From contig BROG01000025.1 of assembly GCA_030159075.1 (NCBI GenBank), positions 1,900,001-1,964,000 on the forward strand: 64,000 nt of DNA, in the 5' to 3' direction. The notes under the pieces are model-generated. The model saw only the letters and a program-made list of their open reading frames with translations. It was not told the DNA's origin and did no database searches. How positions within the stretch are numbered: position 1 is the stretch's first letter; every line of letters begins with the position of its first letter. The stretch is from Atrina japonica (taxonomy: Eukaryota > Mollusca > Bivalvia > Pterioida > Pinnidae). Position numbers and translations under genes: made by a program. Shown piece by piece: positions 21,125 through 33,766 of this stretch.

Positions 21125-22320
21125 CTTTCATATTCAAAATGCAATTACTATGATTAGTAGACAGACATGGACTTCTGGGATATTCACAGTTGAGATAAGT
21201 TAGCTTAGAGGAATAATAATATTCCGCCATATGTCCATAGTTAGATACGGAGGCACAACCAAGGTCTCATAAATTTTTAAAGGCTCAGCAAACATTGTTG
21301 AACAAGTAATTTTACATTTACACGTTGAAACACCGTAATGGAAAAAAGTAATTATGTCGGAACTTACAGCAATATCTGACTTTCAGCTTCATTTGTTAGA
21401 TCCCTGTGGTTACATCCTATTACAAAATGAAATGATCGTGGGTTGCACGCAATCTATCGATTTTTTTCATTTTTGAGACATAAACGCCATATGCAAGTGC
21501 TAAAAAAAGAACAAACATTTACTACAGGAGAAAATATGGAACGTTTTTCGTAAAAAATGATTATTTTCATATTTCATTTTTTATTTATAAGTATGTGGCA
21601 AAGATATGTATGGCGTGTCAAATGTTGCAATATTCGATAATTTTATATCTGTGTTCAAAATTTTACATTTGTATTTAGTAATTGAAAATATATGTGCAAT
21701 ATTTTATATTTGTATTCTTATTTGCAATACAAAATATTTATGTGCAATAAAATATATTCATGTTCGAAAAAATATATATGTAAAAAAGGGACAGAAACAA
21801 AAAAATGAATGTCATAGAATATTTGTGTCAGAAATGATAACAGAATTTACTTGAATTAAATATTTACGTAAATCATAATTTTCAATTAGTTTATTGACTG
21901 AAATCTCCCAGATCGGGAAAGCTAAAATGATAAAGTAAAATTAAATATTGCTCTTGAAATATTTCTGGGAAGTTAGTTAATTTTTTCTGTACAATTAAAC
22001 ATCTAACCGTAATGAAGATCGGTTACTTCAAAGAATGCAATAAAGATTAAGATATTTATGTATATAGGCAGGCCTATAAAGAAAAAACAACTCTTGCCAG
22101 AAAAAGTTGTCAAAAACTAGATCAAAGCATGAATTATCCGAATTCATGACAGGCTACATTGTTTGTTAGTTTTCTTATCGTTGTATATACCTTAAAATAT
22201 TTTTTTATCTGTAGAATTGTCACAAGAGGTGACATATATTTCGATCTATTCTATGGACTTACACCAATGTAGAAAAAAGTCATTTACGTAACTGTACTTT
22301 TGTATTGATACTTTATAGTA
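21125..22320. other. No recognised feature
   Basis: AT-rich. An ORF at 21606-21854 is low complexity (Ile/Tyr/Lys rich) and has no recognised domain. Confidence 0.45.
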
Positions 22321-22321
22321 A

Positions 22322-22535
22322 AATGACATGAGGTTGGAGTAGGTCACTATACAGCTCAATTATTACTGATAAACCCGACTTTCTGAATAAAGACATGATG
22401 CTAGGGTAGATCACTTCAAAGCTAACTTGTTACTGAGTAAACCAACCTAAAGAAAAAAAGGGACAGGAGGCAGGGGTAGGTCACTATAAAGCTCAATTAT
22501 TACTGACTAAGCTGACCTTATAGGAAAAATGACAT
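22322..22535. repeat. Imperfect tandem repeat, about 65-85 bp unit, three copies
   Basis: The blocks AAAATGACATGAGG, GGGTAGGTCACTATAAAGCT and AATTATTACTGA recur three times with changes. Confidence 0.75.
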
Positions 22536-23165
22536 GAGGAAAATGAACGTTAGTGGCAGATTCAGGAATAGTCCGACAGAAGTATGGTTGAACCGGGAAC
22601 TGTTATTTTTTTTCTAGATTTCAAGAGAAATTCAAGATGGCGTCCAAGATGGCCGTCACATCACGTAATCTCCTATAACTTCCACAGTGTTCGATCTAGG
22701 ATCTAGTTAGTGTCTAACCACATGTTTTCTGGGTCAAAGAATACGCTAAAAATATTCATTATATTGTAGAGTAATTGAATCATAGTGAAATCCAAAATGG
22801 CGGCCGATATGGCAGAATTTTAGCCGCTGATGATTCGCAACGATATGAGAGTCAAAGGGCAAATTTTCAAAAATAGCAACTTGCCATGTTTCATGCGTAG
22901 GACAATTTTTGACAATATTGACTAGACGGTGACGGTGAACAGTGAAAGTCGGTAGAACGGGATACAAACCAATGTGAGCCATATGTACCCCTATGTAAGG
23001 TTGGTCTCCAGTAGGGGATTCACGTCGAATAGTTTATCTTCTGTAATAATTCAAATTTACAAAAAGTTGATATTCTAAACTTATACATGGCAGTCATGCC
23101 AACAATTACTGGATATATTTGAATTCATAGCCATTGATCATCAGCCATCAGTAACGGATTAAAGA
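22536..23165. other. Region with repeated AAGATGGCG-type motifs
   Basis: TTCAAGATGGCGTCCAAGATGGCC (about 22630-22653) and CCAAAATGGCGGCCGATATGG (about 22793) resemble YY1-type core sequences. A degraded repeat is an equally good explanation. No gene was seen. Confidence 0.3.
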
Positions 23166-23175
23166 TCAACAGGTC

Positions 23176-23361
23176 AGGAGGCGGCCGTATCGCAGTAGGT
23201 GTTGGCACGTTAAAGAACCCTCACTGCTCAATGGTTGTAAGTTCCGAGCATAAGGCCAAAATTTGAAGCCTTTCACCAGCATTTGGTGACGTATCCATAT
23301 GAGTGAAAGATTCTTGAGTGAGACGTTAAACAACAATAAACAAACAAACAAACAAACAAAA
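23176..23361 (+). mobile_element. SINE family B, plus strand, head truncated
   Basis: Reverse complement of the body at 20027-20172 and 60013-60180. It ends in a 3' tail of AATAAACAAACAAACAAACA type. Only a trace (GGCGGCCGTATCGCAGTAGG) precedes the body. The nearby minus-strand ORF is a shadow of the SINE. Confidence 0.82.
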
Positions 23362-23754
23362 TGTTCAATGAACGGATAAACAGTCATCTTCACCCTACAT
23401 TCTTCCAAAAAGGAGGACACAATCATCCGCAGATGGTACTTTTGACTGCCTTCAGTTCTGTTTATTTGCAACCCAAACAGCATTCATATTGACAATCAAT
23501 GCACCCTGACAACCGTTCATTCGTTAAAAAAAATGCAATTCCATAGGTTTTGATACTTTGGATTTTAGAGAAATGTTTTGTTTTTAAAGTTGTTTGGATT
23601 TTTTTATTTTTCACATCTGATTTTCACCGCTTCTGGAATAAGCAACAGTACAGTATTGCTTAAGTTTCTCCTTAACAGCTGTCAGTATGTTTGTAAGCAG
23701 TATAGAATAAAGGTTTTATAGAACATTTGCTTGTCCCTGCTGTGTATCTCTGAA

Positions 23755-23938
23755 TATCGTGGCCAAGTGATAAGAGCATCGCACGTTGAACCATGAATTC
23801 ACTTCTAGTCAGCACAAGTTCTAGCTCCACTGTAACATAAGCAGATTTTTGTGGTCAGTTTGCCACTCTACTCGCAGAAGGCCGGTGGTCTTTACCGCGG
23901 CTTCTCTACTCCGCCAAAAAAAAAAAAAGGATCACCAC
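23755..23938 (+). mobile_element. SINE family A, plus strand, with poly(A)
   Basis: The head GTGGCCAAGTGATAAGAGC (box A-like) and AAGTTCTAGCTCC (box B-like) lead to the body GCAGAAGGCCGGTGGTC, GGCTTCTCTACTCC and an A-rich run. The body matches 20886-21000 in reverse. Confidence 0.75.
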
Positions 23939-24670
23939 CATGTTACTGAAAAATTGGTGTTTGTGGCGTAATACATTTCGATATTCGAACTAAATATAAC
24001 TGAATAAATTGAACACAGTTTTTAATGTCAATTATAATAATAAAATAATTACAACCAGCACCAAATGAGTGATATCAAAAGAAATGTATTATCATTTGAC
24101 TTACTGTAGTATAAGAAAATTAAGCCAGGTTAAAATTTCGTTGTTTTAATAATAAAACACATTCGATGACAATAATTTCGTTAAAATAAAAAAAAAAACT
24201 AATTGTAAAAGAACCTTAAGTTTAATTTAACTAGGTGTAGTTTAGTAAAATTTCGTCATGGTTTAAATTCCGATGATAAACAAAAAAAACCTAAATAAAC
24301 GAAATTAAAACCATGGAGAAATATTCTGATTCTACAGTATCGGTTAATCTACAAGTTAATTTCACATCTCAAGTCAGAAAAACTTAATTGTGACTTGAAT
24401 TGATTGGTTTATGACACACACAAATAATTTTTGAGTTACTGTAATTATTTTTATTGATTAGTTTAATTTCACGGAGAGAAAATTTCGCGTTTTTCTGAAA
24501 AGAACTTATTCACTGGTATTAAATTTCGCGCAAGATTAGTTGTGAATTGTGTTTCTTATACTTCATAAGTGTAAGATATTATATTCACGGGTATTCAATT
24601 TCGCTGAGATATCTTTGATCGTGGATATAGCGAAATTAAATCCTCTGCGAATAAAAGCAACTATACAGTA
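23939..24670. other. No recognised feature
   Basis: AT-rich. Several AATTTCG-type words recur between 24130 and 24660 without clear unit structure. Confidence 0.4.
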
Positions 24671-24671
24671 T

Positions 24672-24995
24672 ATGGTGGGGCAAGTTTTTAATGGTGGAGA
24701 AGTGAACCTGGTTGAAAATCAACCAGCCTTCCGCAAGTAAACGGGTTCCAAAAATGACATACAGTAAAACCTGTATATAGGGGCCACCCAAGGGACCAGA
24801 GAATATTGACCTTTATGTGCAGGTGACCCTTATACACAGGTTCAATTTAGTTAAAGTATGCAGTCAAGGGACTTTTCAAAACTGGCCTTTATAGACAGGT
24901 GATCCTTATATAGAGGTGGCCGCTATAGCAGGTTTTACTGTACTTCATGGTTCAAAGCGCGATGCCCTAACCACTTTGCCACGGAGATCCCTGTA
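24672..24995 (-). mobile_element. SINE family A interrupted by a MITE
   Basis: The minus-strand head is at 24943-24995 (GTGGCAAAGTGGTTAGGGC). The body is at 24672-24759 (CTTGCGGAAGGCTGGTTG). The MITE at 24762-24940 separates them, so the SINE insertion is older than the MITE. Confidence 0.8.
24762..24940. mobile_element. TA-flanked MITE, 179 bp
   Basis: Terminal inverted repeats: left CAGTAAAACCTGTATATAGG, right complement CAGTAAAACCTGCTATAGCG, both running into GGCCACC. It is flanked by a TA duplication (24760-24761 and 24941-24942) that restores the SINE when removed. TA target sites fit a Tc1/mariner-superfamily source. A related copy is at 48812-49139. Confidence 0.85.
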
Positions 24996-26229
24996 AACAT
25001 CATGTTATACAATATTTTCGTGACACAAACTTCTCTATAGGGATTGTCAGTAGATACTCATAGATACATTTAGATATTCAGTGACAGAATTTACATTAAA
25101 AAGTAAAACGAAAAACAAGGACTAGACATGCTATCAATTTTCATTCGTCTTTCAATTATGTCCTTGCAATATATCACGATTTATTTAATCACATCAATTC
25201 GAAAATGAGGTCTGGAGCCAAATTTTCTGAAAATAATTCTTCAAAAAACAACAAAATTTTACCCAATCTGTATATATATATTGTTGTTACATCTAGCCCA
25301 ATAACTCTAAGTATATGGATAATCTACGTTATGACAAAGAAATAGTAACTACCAATTAGATGTAAGGTAGTCTTGATTTTGAATACTGTATGCAAGTAAA
25401 TTTTCGCCCCTTTCTCCCTCATCATCAGTGAGCGAATTAATTAACTTAATCATACAGAAAGTTGACATACACAAATATAAATTGTTAATTAAAACTTCCC
25501 AATAAAATAAAATCATATTATGAATAGGAATTCTAAGCAAGCGAATTTAAAACGAGGCGAAACCGTTTGTAATGGTAGTAGGGCGAAAACAACTCGGTGT
25601 GAAAATAACCATGTATACAGTATATATACAGTGTATTTTGTGTACAAAAATTGCACGATTCAATTTTACACTGCATAAGTGTCTTATTTACAAAAATAAT
25701 AGGCGTTTACCGTGACAAACTGTAAACATGTACATTTTGGAAAACAAGGATGAACACGTGAATACAACACTATTTTTATACGGTACCGTAATATGATTTC
25801 CATTTACGTCAATCAATTCAACACTCAGTTTCAATGACGACGCATCGGAGTTTGCCAGAATTATCAGGTATAATTTGCAGTACGCTGTTGAAATGTTTCA
25901 GTCTTTTGTGACGATTACCTAAACCGCCTGTAAACAAATTGACCAGAAGTTAAGGAACCTGGAGAGAGTTCTTTAATTACCAGGGTTTAATTTAGTGCTC
26001 TAAGAACAAGTTAAACTTTCATATAATAAAATGAGATGCATTAGCTTGAAATTGATTAATTTTTCGTTTTGGTTTCTTATCAATAATCGATCTTTTGGTT
26101 GTGTAGAGTTTTCGGCACAAGACTCTAAGAGAAATACTTCAATTTTTTATTGAGATATATATATTTTTTGCAGTATATATAATTTGCATATCATACACTC
26201 AATATATTTTATCGTGACTTATATCTGTG
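24996..26229. other. No recognised feature
   Basis: AT-rich with short TA runs. No gene or family-level repeat recognised. Confidence 0.45.
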
Positions 26230-26470
26230 CTTATTATGATGTATATAGAAGATAAGTTCAGAAATTCGAGCTCAACTGATGAAGTTTTTGACAGAAACGA
26301 TCCAGTTGAACATAAATTTTTGGCCTCTATTTTGCAAAAGAATATTTCTGATATTTTTAATATTTTTTAATGTTTTAATATATACAGCCACTGAGTCGTT
26401 GACACGACTGGTGGAGACGTTTGAGTCCCCTGGATATACATAAATCAAATTACATTGCATTTCGATACCT
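26230..26470 (+). repeat. Ribozyme-repeat family fragment R3, copy 1
   Basis: Pairs with 54265-54450. Besides the hammerhead region it shares CACTGAGTCGTTG, GGTGGAGAC, GAGTCCC and GGATATACATAAA downstream, about 100-150 nt after the ribozyme. Confidence 0.6.
26270..26312 (+). ncRNA. Hammerhead ribozyme remnant
   Basis: GCTCAA, CTGATGA (26276-26282), a short helix II, and GAAACGATC are intact. The cleavage triplet GTC is CAG and helix I is TTGAAC. The core is kept but the cleavage site is lost, so it is predicted inactive. Confidence 0.65.
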
Positions 26471-26642
26471 GCTGATTGATTTATACTAGGCTATAAATTT
26501 TAAATGGATAAATTCTAAACTCTTTAAAAACAATGATAGTAATCTGTAAGATTGATTGGGAAATATATTTAGAATAATTTTGTACATCGTGTGATACAAC
26601 TTTCTGTCTCAGAACTCAGTAAAAATATCTATTTCAAATTGG

Positions 26643-26690
26643 ATCTTAAATGATGAAGTCTTATAAACAGAGACTATCATGTTGAGCATT
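26643..26690 (+). ncRNA. Degenerate hammerhead remnant
   Basis: ATCTTAAATGATGAAGTCTT, then CAGAGACTATCATGTTGAGC: same order as the family but with core C3, GAAA and GTC all changed. Confidence 0.45.
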
Positions 26691-26696
26691 AGTTTT

Positions 26697-26787
<91 letters not shown>
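26697..26787. repeat. (CT)n microsatellite
   Basis: Long uninterrupted CT run. The RE-repeat ORF on the minus strand is an artefact. Confidence 0.97.
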
Positions 26788-26792
<5 letters not shown>

Positions 26793-28984
26793 AAAAATAG
26801 AAAAATCGATCATCGAATCTTGATAAACGTGTTTATTTAGGACATTGTGACTGTCAGTATTTTTATACAACGTGAACATTATAAACATAATACCAAACTT
26901 GTACTTGTACAAACAAAAATACCTCAAAAACATTGACAAAATGCTAAAGACTATTGATCATTTCTGTCTATTGCATTATTTGTTTTATACAAAAGTGTCC
27001 ATTGGCATGTCATTATGGTTTTAAAATCATTACTTTATTGCAAAAACAAGCACGTCTTAATAATTACCGCTAACAAATTTCTTTTTGACGTTTAACAACT
27101 TTGTCTTTTTCTGATGGAGCTTTATAAGCCTTTTCTACTGCTAATTGGATTTTTCTCGTTCATTGTATCTTGATTCTTCAAATTGTTCTCATAATTTCCT
27201 CCTGAACTTTTATCATTTCGTTCCGGCAAATAAAACTCTCCTAATATTAATAGCCATGATGATAATAGCAAGACTGGCAAAACGTAAGTTCTGATGAGTT
27301 CAAATATTCAAATTGAATTCCGACTTGATACAGACAACTTTTAGACTTTTATCTGTATATTTAGATCAGCTTGACAAATGATCAACATTAGATTTACACT
27401 TTATGGAAAATTGTCACATATCTAATAGGAAAAAGCGGCTAACCAGAAATGAACTATCATAAACATGTTCGTATTGTACAAAGGCGGGGGTAATTGGCGC
27501 TGTTAATGTTAGTTCAACGAATGTTGATTTTCTTATTTTACCAATGGATGTGTTTTACTTGACTGCTGTGTAAATACCTGTCAAGAGTGTCTGAAACAAA
27601 GCTCTCCACTCTTTTTTACGTTATTCAATTGTGATGTCTTAATCACATTAGTGTTAGACAGGTCAATTAATTGTGATGTCATAATGGAAAAGATTGTCAA
27701 AAGGTACCGTTTGCATTTGGCGATAGGTCAATTTTAAATTTATATAGAAATTTTATTAGCTGAAGGTGAGGTGCAACATATTTTGATGCACACTATGGAC
27801 TGACGCGTGTCATTCTGACAGCAGACATGATACGGGCTTCATTTTAAGTCTCTTCTGGAAGACCCGTAACTTTCATTTATCATGCGCTTGACAAAGGCTA
27901 AGTTATTACCCCACCTCTGAAAAGTTTCTTATCGAAACTCGGATTCTTATTGGCTGAAAAAACTCTTGACAACTTTGTGGCAATATCGATACCTCTCATT
28001 TATCTTATACCACACACTTTATACGAGTCAAAAATGGCGTCCTAAACCCCCGCTTCATCGGAAAAAGATCACGAATATTTAAAAAATAGCGACAATTCAT
28101 AAAGCATTATATATGGCTGTGAAAAAATAAAATATAACAAGAATGAAGAAACAAATATTTATCGTTTTGTTACCTGTAATTCCAAAGCTGATATAATGTT
28201 GTGGGTTTGATATTCACCCTGTCGCTTGTATATAGCAGAACATAAATATATGATGTTGAACGTTGTTGACATTTCGTGTTCTTTTTTGTTCTGCCCCCAT
28301 GGAAGTTTAATTTCATTTCAACATTGTTTCTTAATTACGTTTTCAAGTGTTTGTAATTCAATACTTGAATTATGTGTATTGTATAATGTGAAAAATCATG
28401 TTTGGCGCCTGAGTTCCGAGGTTGTCTGTACTTGGTTTGAGTAGAGTACAACAGTCTACATTACAGTGCACTGCAAACTAAATATACGCATGCTAGGGAT
28501 TTCCTGGACCAGAACTGAGTTGTTCACATTTTGTAAGTGTGCCATAAAGTGTTAGACCCCCTGATCTACTGCAGTTCCAAAAAAGGAAAAAAATCCTCCA
28601 GAATTCCACTTCCGTGGGTTGAGGTTCTTTTGTATCTATTCATAATATGAATGATAAGTTTAAGAATCAATGCACTGTCATTTTGGACTACGGAAAATGT
28701 TTGTCTTTTTACCTTAGGCTTCTCTCAGACTCACTTCCTTAGGCTACTGCAAGGCGGTAGATCTAGTTAGTTATAGAATGGCCTTCATAAACATATTTTT
28801 AAGTTTATAATAGTAATCAAGAAATACAGTACATAAAAATATTTTTAATTCTCGATATCTAAGATGAAAATAAAATGGTACTGGTAAATATTGAAAAATA
28901 AATAAAAAAATAAATAAATATAAGTTGGTCTTCCTAGAATTTTACAAAATGAGCAGAAATGATAAAGTAAGAATGAAAAACAAA
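26788..28984. other. No recognised feature
   Basis: AT-rich. An ORF at 28226-28444 (72 aa) has no recognised domain. No repeat was recognised by eye. Confidence 0.4.
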
Positions 28985-29222
28985 ATAAGTTATCTAAGCC
29001 TAAATGGTGGTCTTCACCAGATTTAGGTGTATTACAAAATGATACCGGGCCTGGGCTTCGGCTTGACTGCTATGGAATTTACTGACCAGAGATAATCCCG
29101 TACCATACCCTTAAATGACCTGGTAACTTATACTACATTATTGAAGCCTTATGTATTACTTGGTACCTAGAGTCGAACCGAATACCCCCTTTGTGTGTCG
29201 AACACTCTACCAGCGGTTATCA
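28985..29222 (-). mobile_element. tRNA-headed SINE (third type)
   Basis: On the minus strand, GCTGGTAGAGTGTTCGACAC (box A-like) and GGTTCGACTCTAGGTACC (box B-like) form a tRNA-like head near 29155-29215, followed by a non-tRNA body. The spacing fits a tRNA-derived SINE. No second copy was seen in the window. Confidence 0.45.
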
Positions 29223-29227
29223 TGAAT

Positions 29228-30365
29228 AATATTAAGAATCTCAGATACCAAAGTATAAATCTTTAGGATGTCCAATATATAGATAAAAATCTGGTACAAA
29301 TGGACAAACACAGACCTAAACCAACAGAGGGGCCATGGTGAGTACGCATCTTCTGTCGACAAAATAAGTCAAATCCAAAAGGTAACCAAATCCTCGTATA
29401 ATTTACAATTTTCAACAACTGGTAAAGAAAGGCCACTATTTACTTAATGAAATAGAGTAATGCAAAGAAGACTATTATACCGACCGTAAAACGTTGATCA
29501 AACGCAGTTTTCTATCCCTGTTAATAATTTGTCATGTGTAGAATATGTACATGAAATGTAAAACATGCCCTGGCATAGGATTATTTGTGAAATATAAACT
29601 CCAAATGTATGACTTTTACTAATTAAATGTGGAAAATTTGATGTGAAAGTCGAAATCGTGTGCCTTCAATTGTCTGTGTCTATAGTTAGTAAAATGTTTA
29701 GAAGCGTGTGTGTTTGAGTATCTTCACTAGTTGATTGGAATACACCGCATTGACTATGTATGGAAATTGTCATCAGACAAAACGTCGTCGATATATAAAT
29801 TTCAAATGAACCGCTAGCTGTCTCCTTAAACAGTTTCTGAATGGAGTTTGCTTCGTATAAATAAAGGAACGGGTCAACCAATAAAGGGGCATAATTGGTT
29901 CCCATCGGAATGCTGACACTTTGTTTAAAGTGTCCGAACACTATAAATATATTGTTTATAAGAATTCCAGCATCTTTTTTATATCAGCTACAGTGTATTT
30001 ATGTACAGAATCAGAGTGGTGTTGGATAAAATAAGTATCATGGTAACCAATCACTATATATTTAAATTTTCGGGTACCACGTTTTAGTGATGAAATAGTT
30101 GCCTAATATGCTAAAAAGTACGTGAAATTGTTGTGTAAACCGTAGAGAACTCGTATTTTTGTTACAGAATTTAGTCGAATAGTGTACCTTTGTTCTAAAA
30201 GTTTTTAGAATTTTTAAGTATCCACATCTGATTTACTTCTGGAATAAGCAAACTGTACAGAATTGCTGTAACAACAGTAATATCCTGGTAAGGAGTAAAG
30301 ACAAAGGTTTGGTAAAACATTATGTTGGATCCTACTATGTACCTTTGCTTAAATGGGGTTTTAGG
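29228..30365 (-). mobile_element. Naiad PLE copy, minus strand, decayed
   Basis: The reverse complement aligns with about 8300-9597. It has the tail with the ATACTTTGGTATCTGAG-like end at 29228, motif B as SIPMGTNYAPLLVDPFLYLY in the frame 29666-29941, a motif C region shifted out of frame but readable as tyr-ile-asp-asp codons, and upstream blocks GTACCCGAAAATTTAAATAT and CAACACCACTCTGATTCTG. Many indels and stops. Truncated on the 5' side near 30365. Confidence 0.88.
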
Positions 30366-31114
30366 TATCCAACATAAATGAGGTAGCTCAATATTAGTAC
30401 GGGTTGAAACCGAATATTCAGGAATAGTCGAAACTTTATTTTGTCATGACTGAATGAAACAACAATTCGTAACAAATAACAACAAAACTTCATAATAATA
30501 AGTGTAGTATAACATTTACATAAGAGTTCAATGATGTATCAAGTGAAAATCCGAGCTTCTGTGTGGACTGAAGCCACGGACAATGACCATTCCGTGAACT
30601 TTTGAGCAAGTAATATACTTGTGTATTTTAGGCATGAAACAATTACCTTGAAGATAATTAGCCCATCGTACAATTGCCATTTTCCCATTAATTACTATAT
30701 GTACTTTTAATAACGATTTCACGTGGAATTGAATACTCTTGAAGTGTTTCTACGATATGTTCTTTGTTTTTTTTTTTAATTTCCGTATTTTGTTCTAAAC
30801 AGTATAGGTGTGAATCAATTTTGTCTAAATTTTGTTCAGTATTGTATTACATACCTATGCATCCATTAAGCGTATTGAATTTTCTATGCACTGGATGAAA
30901 AGTTGTAATGAGACGAATATGATAGTCAGGAAGACAATGAAGTAGAAGCCAAAAAAGGAAAGAAAAGGTACTTCATGAAACTTGTAATGTTCATGTTGGA
31001 GTATTTTTTGTATGGGGTTACTACGGGAGATGTGGTTTTGACATTTTCTGATATCCTAAATAATACGATTGTACAAACGCAATATTTAAGATATTCGGAA
31101 CATCTTTTTCTTAA
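30366..31114. other. No recognised feature
   Basis: AT-rich. ORFs 30528-30722 and 30975-31160 have no recognised domain, and the latter runs into a hammerhead-like remnant. Confidence 0.4.
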
Positions 31115-31118
31115 TTCG

Positions 31119-31156
31119 ATCTCAATTGATCAAATCTTATTGAGAGAAACGATGCT
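31119..31156 (+). ncRNA. Degenerate hammerhead remnant
   Basis: GATCTCAATTGATCAAATCT then GAGAGAAACGATGCT follows the family order with C3 to T, G8 to C and no GTC. Confidence 0.4.
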
Positions 31157-31204
31157 ATAAAGTTTACCCATGGACAGACTTCAATTCAATGAGAATTATT
31201 TTAC

Positions 31205-31335
31205 GTGCCGCGCCTACCGGGAGACAAGAGTTCGATTTGAGGTCTTACACTTAGTATGAACTGTACGGGTATCAAACCCGGGAACTTCCGTTTGCAAGTC
31301 AAAAGCCTTACCACTAGACCACCGGTAGAGGTAGA
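31205..31335 (-). mobile_element. tRNA-headed SINE (fourth type) or tRNA pseudogene
   Basis: The minus strand reads GGTGGTCTAGTGGTAAGGC (box A-like) then CCCGGGTTTGATACCCG (T-arm with box B). The head looks tRNA-like, but the acceptor stem does not close and extra sequence follows. Not called as a functional tRNA gene. Confidence 0.5.
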
Positions 31336-32041
31336 AAGAAGTTAACAATAAACAAAAAATTTACACCTTTAATTTGACTATCTATCTAGAGGTATCAGAG
31401 TCATGTATGCCTCATTTTAATAAATACATTGTGAAATATTGCTGCTTGAAACTCACGAACTTCAAAAGAGTTTTTGCAACTTATAGATTTAATTAATTGA
31501 AATGAATTTACTGAAAACTGCAGTACGCGAAATAAAGTATTTGCCAAGTATAAAGTATGTATATTATAATTTTTTTCAAGAATAATAGTCATGCACAAAT
31601 TACTTATTTTTTGATAATGTAAAACAGCAAAGCTATCATATTGGTGTCATTGATAGAGATGTTTGAAAAACTACCGTAGCGCAGGCATCACTTCAGGGTC
31701 GATTTAAAAACTTGTTGAAATATTCGGCTACTCTCCACCTACTGTGTTATTAAACAATTATATCGATCTGACGTGTACAAGTTAATGTTCACCTACGGCT
31801 CTCAGGATTGTGAATGAGATATTCATCCGCTACACTGCACTAGAAAATCTGCTTGTAGCACGAAACTAATTATCAAAGAATTAGTAATTGGATTTCCGGT
31901 TGGTAAATAAATTTTCCTTTAGCTATACAGCAAAAGAATTGATATTGTTTTAAAAAGTTGTTTTGTAATAAATGGAAATCATTCAGTTTATTCAGAACTA
32001 TTTAAGAAGAACTACAGCAAGATGTCCTTGGATTGTCACTT

Positions 32042-32360
32042 ATATAAAAATCACTAACCACAAGTATAAATATTCAGGATGTCCAGAATAAAAAAATAAA
32101 AAATCTGGTGAATATTGGACAAACACGGACTTCTGGTAATCTAGAGGTGGGATCAGGTGCCATTGATGAGTAAGCATCCCCTCTTAATCGGTTACAACCG
32201 CCGCGAAACCACCATCAAATTCAAATGAAATAAATGAGGAATACATTTTCATCACACTTGGTAGGGCCTACTGACGACTCAACAATAACTCTACATTTCA
32301 TTTAGTGAAACAATAGTGAAACAGGCTGTTATACCGACTGTAAAACTTGTGGAATGTTAT
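32042..32360 (-). mobile_element. Naiad PLE 3' tail, minus strand
   Basis: Keeps TGGACAAACACGGACTTCTGG, GAGGTGGGATCAGGTGCCAT, AGTAAGCATCCCCT, TTTCATTTAGTGAAACA and a TATACCGACTGTAAAA block, the complements of the full element's tail. Diverged and 5'-truncated. Confidence 0.82.
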
Positions 32361-32680
32361 TTTTACCATATCTTCTGTTATTATATCACTCTCAAGCGGT
32401 TGTATAAACGAAGCTTCGGTTACTTAAATGTATACAAATAACCATCAGGCTGTATAATCTCATCGGCCGAGCCCGCACTACTATTATAATGAAATGTTTG
32501 TACATGAAGTTGCATCAGACCAGTTGTCGGCGGGTAGAAGTTGGCGATTAAAATCATTTTAGTGAAAGGGGGTCCATTATTTAAGTCTCTAACAATGTCG
32601 GGTTTCCTACCTTTGACATATTGATGTAATTAGTAGATTATACCACTTTTCCTTTAGAAAACCTGTTTTATAAAACTGGG

Positions 32681-32724
32681 GCTCAACTGATGAAGTCTAG
32701 TTGACAGAAACGATCGTCTTGAGC
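32681..32724 (+). ncRNA. Hammerhead ribozyme, type I, intact by eye
   Basis: Helix I is GCTCAA (32681-32686) with TTGAGC (32719-32724), 6 bp perfect. Core CTGATGA is 32687-32693. Helix II is GTC (32695-32697) with GAC (32703-32705), with a TAGTT loop and an A.A pair at its base. GAAA is 32707-32710. Helix III is AC-GATC-GT. The cleavage triplet is GTC, with cut predicted after C32718. All invariant core bases are present. The RNA ends lie in helix I, hence type I. Very short helix III is known for retroelement-associated hammerheads, which often act as dimers. The flanks match those at 2308 and 13040. Confidence 0.8.
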
Positions 32725-32760
32725 ATTATAACTTTGGTGTAATGTTTATAACATTTAAAG

Positions 32761-33766
32761 GCCATAAAATACTATTGAATAATGTATGATTCCAAATTCG
32801 CCAAAATCCGACACCAGGAAGTGTTCTTATTGGCTAAAGAATAAGTTGAAACTAGAATAAATTGCATATGTTTTGCCACATCGTGTTAAGAGCGATCTAC
32901 TGCTCTATCTGAGACGAGGAAAGGCGCTTACTTTATCATTACTTAGTGCAATGGTGTTTTTGTCAATTCGTTCTAGGTTCACACCAACTTTGGCATAAGT
33001 TTACCATACGACAACTGTTCTGAGATCAAGTTCTCAGATTATGTGCTCGATGTAACTAAAATAATCAATGAACATTCGTCATTCGTCAAGAAATTTCAAA
33101 TGAAGAATTTCACTTATTTTGAAACCCGGAAGCGGAAGCAGATTACATTACAAACTTGATAGACAAGTACACATATCTAAAACTGTGCGCATAGTTATAT
33201 TAAGCCATGAATTATCGTTTGAGCGTCATTCGTTCCTCGGTGTCGATAAATTGGGATTATGAAGATTTATTATCTTTACAAAGTGATAAAGAAAGATGTA
33301 CGCCACACAGCAAGACGTAGACTAATGAAACTAGACCTGTTATACATACATGCACTTCGACAATTAACTGATATTCATCTGAAAACTCTAGAGGCATCAT
33401 ACTAGCATCATGGAGCCAAACCAAATAGAAATGATTTTGAAAATTCAACCAGAGTTGGTCAAAGTTATATTTATACCATGCATTTTGAGATGCTTCATAC
33501 ATGGGCGTTTGATATCTCTCAAAGACAAAATCCATGTTTTCCAAATCATAAAAGGAGTTTTAATAACAAACGGTTGGCTTCTCATAAGGTATATTTAAAC
33601 TGGACAAGGGTCTCCCAACAATCTTTAAAATTTTACATCATTTTTTTTTAGTATTTATAAGTAATGCTCTCGGGTGTTATGGACACGAATTAAAAATAAC
33701 TGAAATTGTTCAATGTAATAAACATAAAACTAAAGTTATATGTTTGCAAAAATGACTAAAACAAAT
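32761..33766. other. No recognised feature
   Basis: AT-rich. Overlapping ORFs on both strands at 33257-33598 have no recognised domain. Confidence 0.4.
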
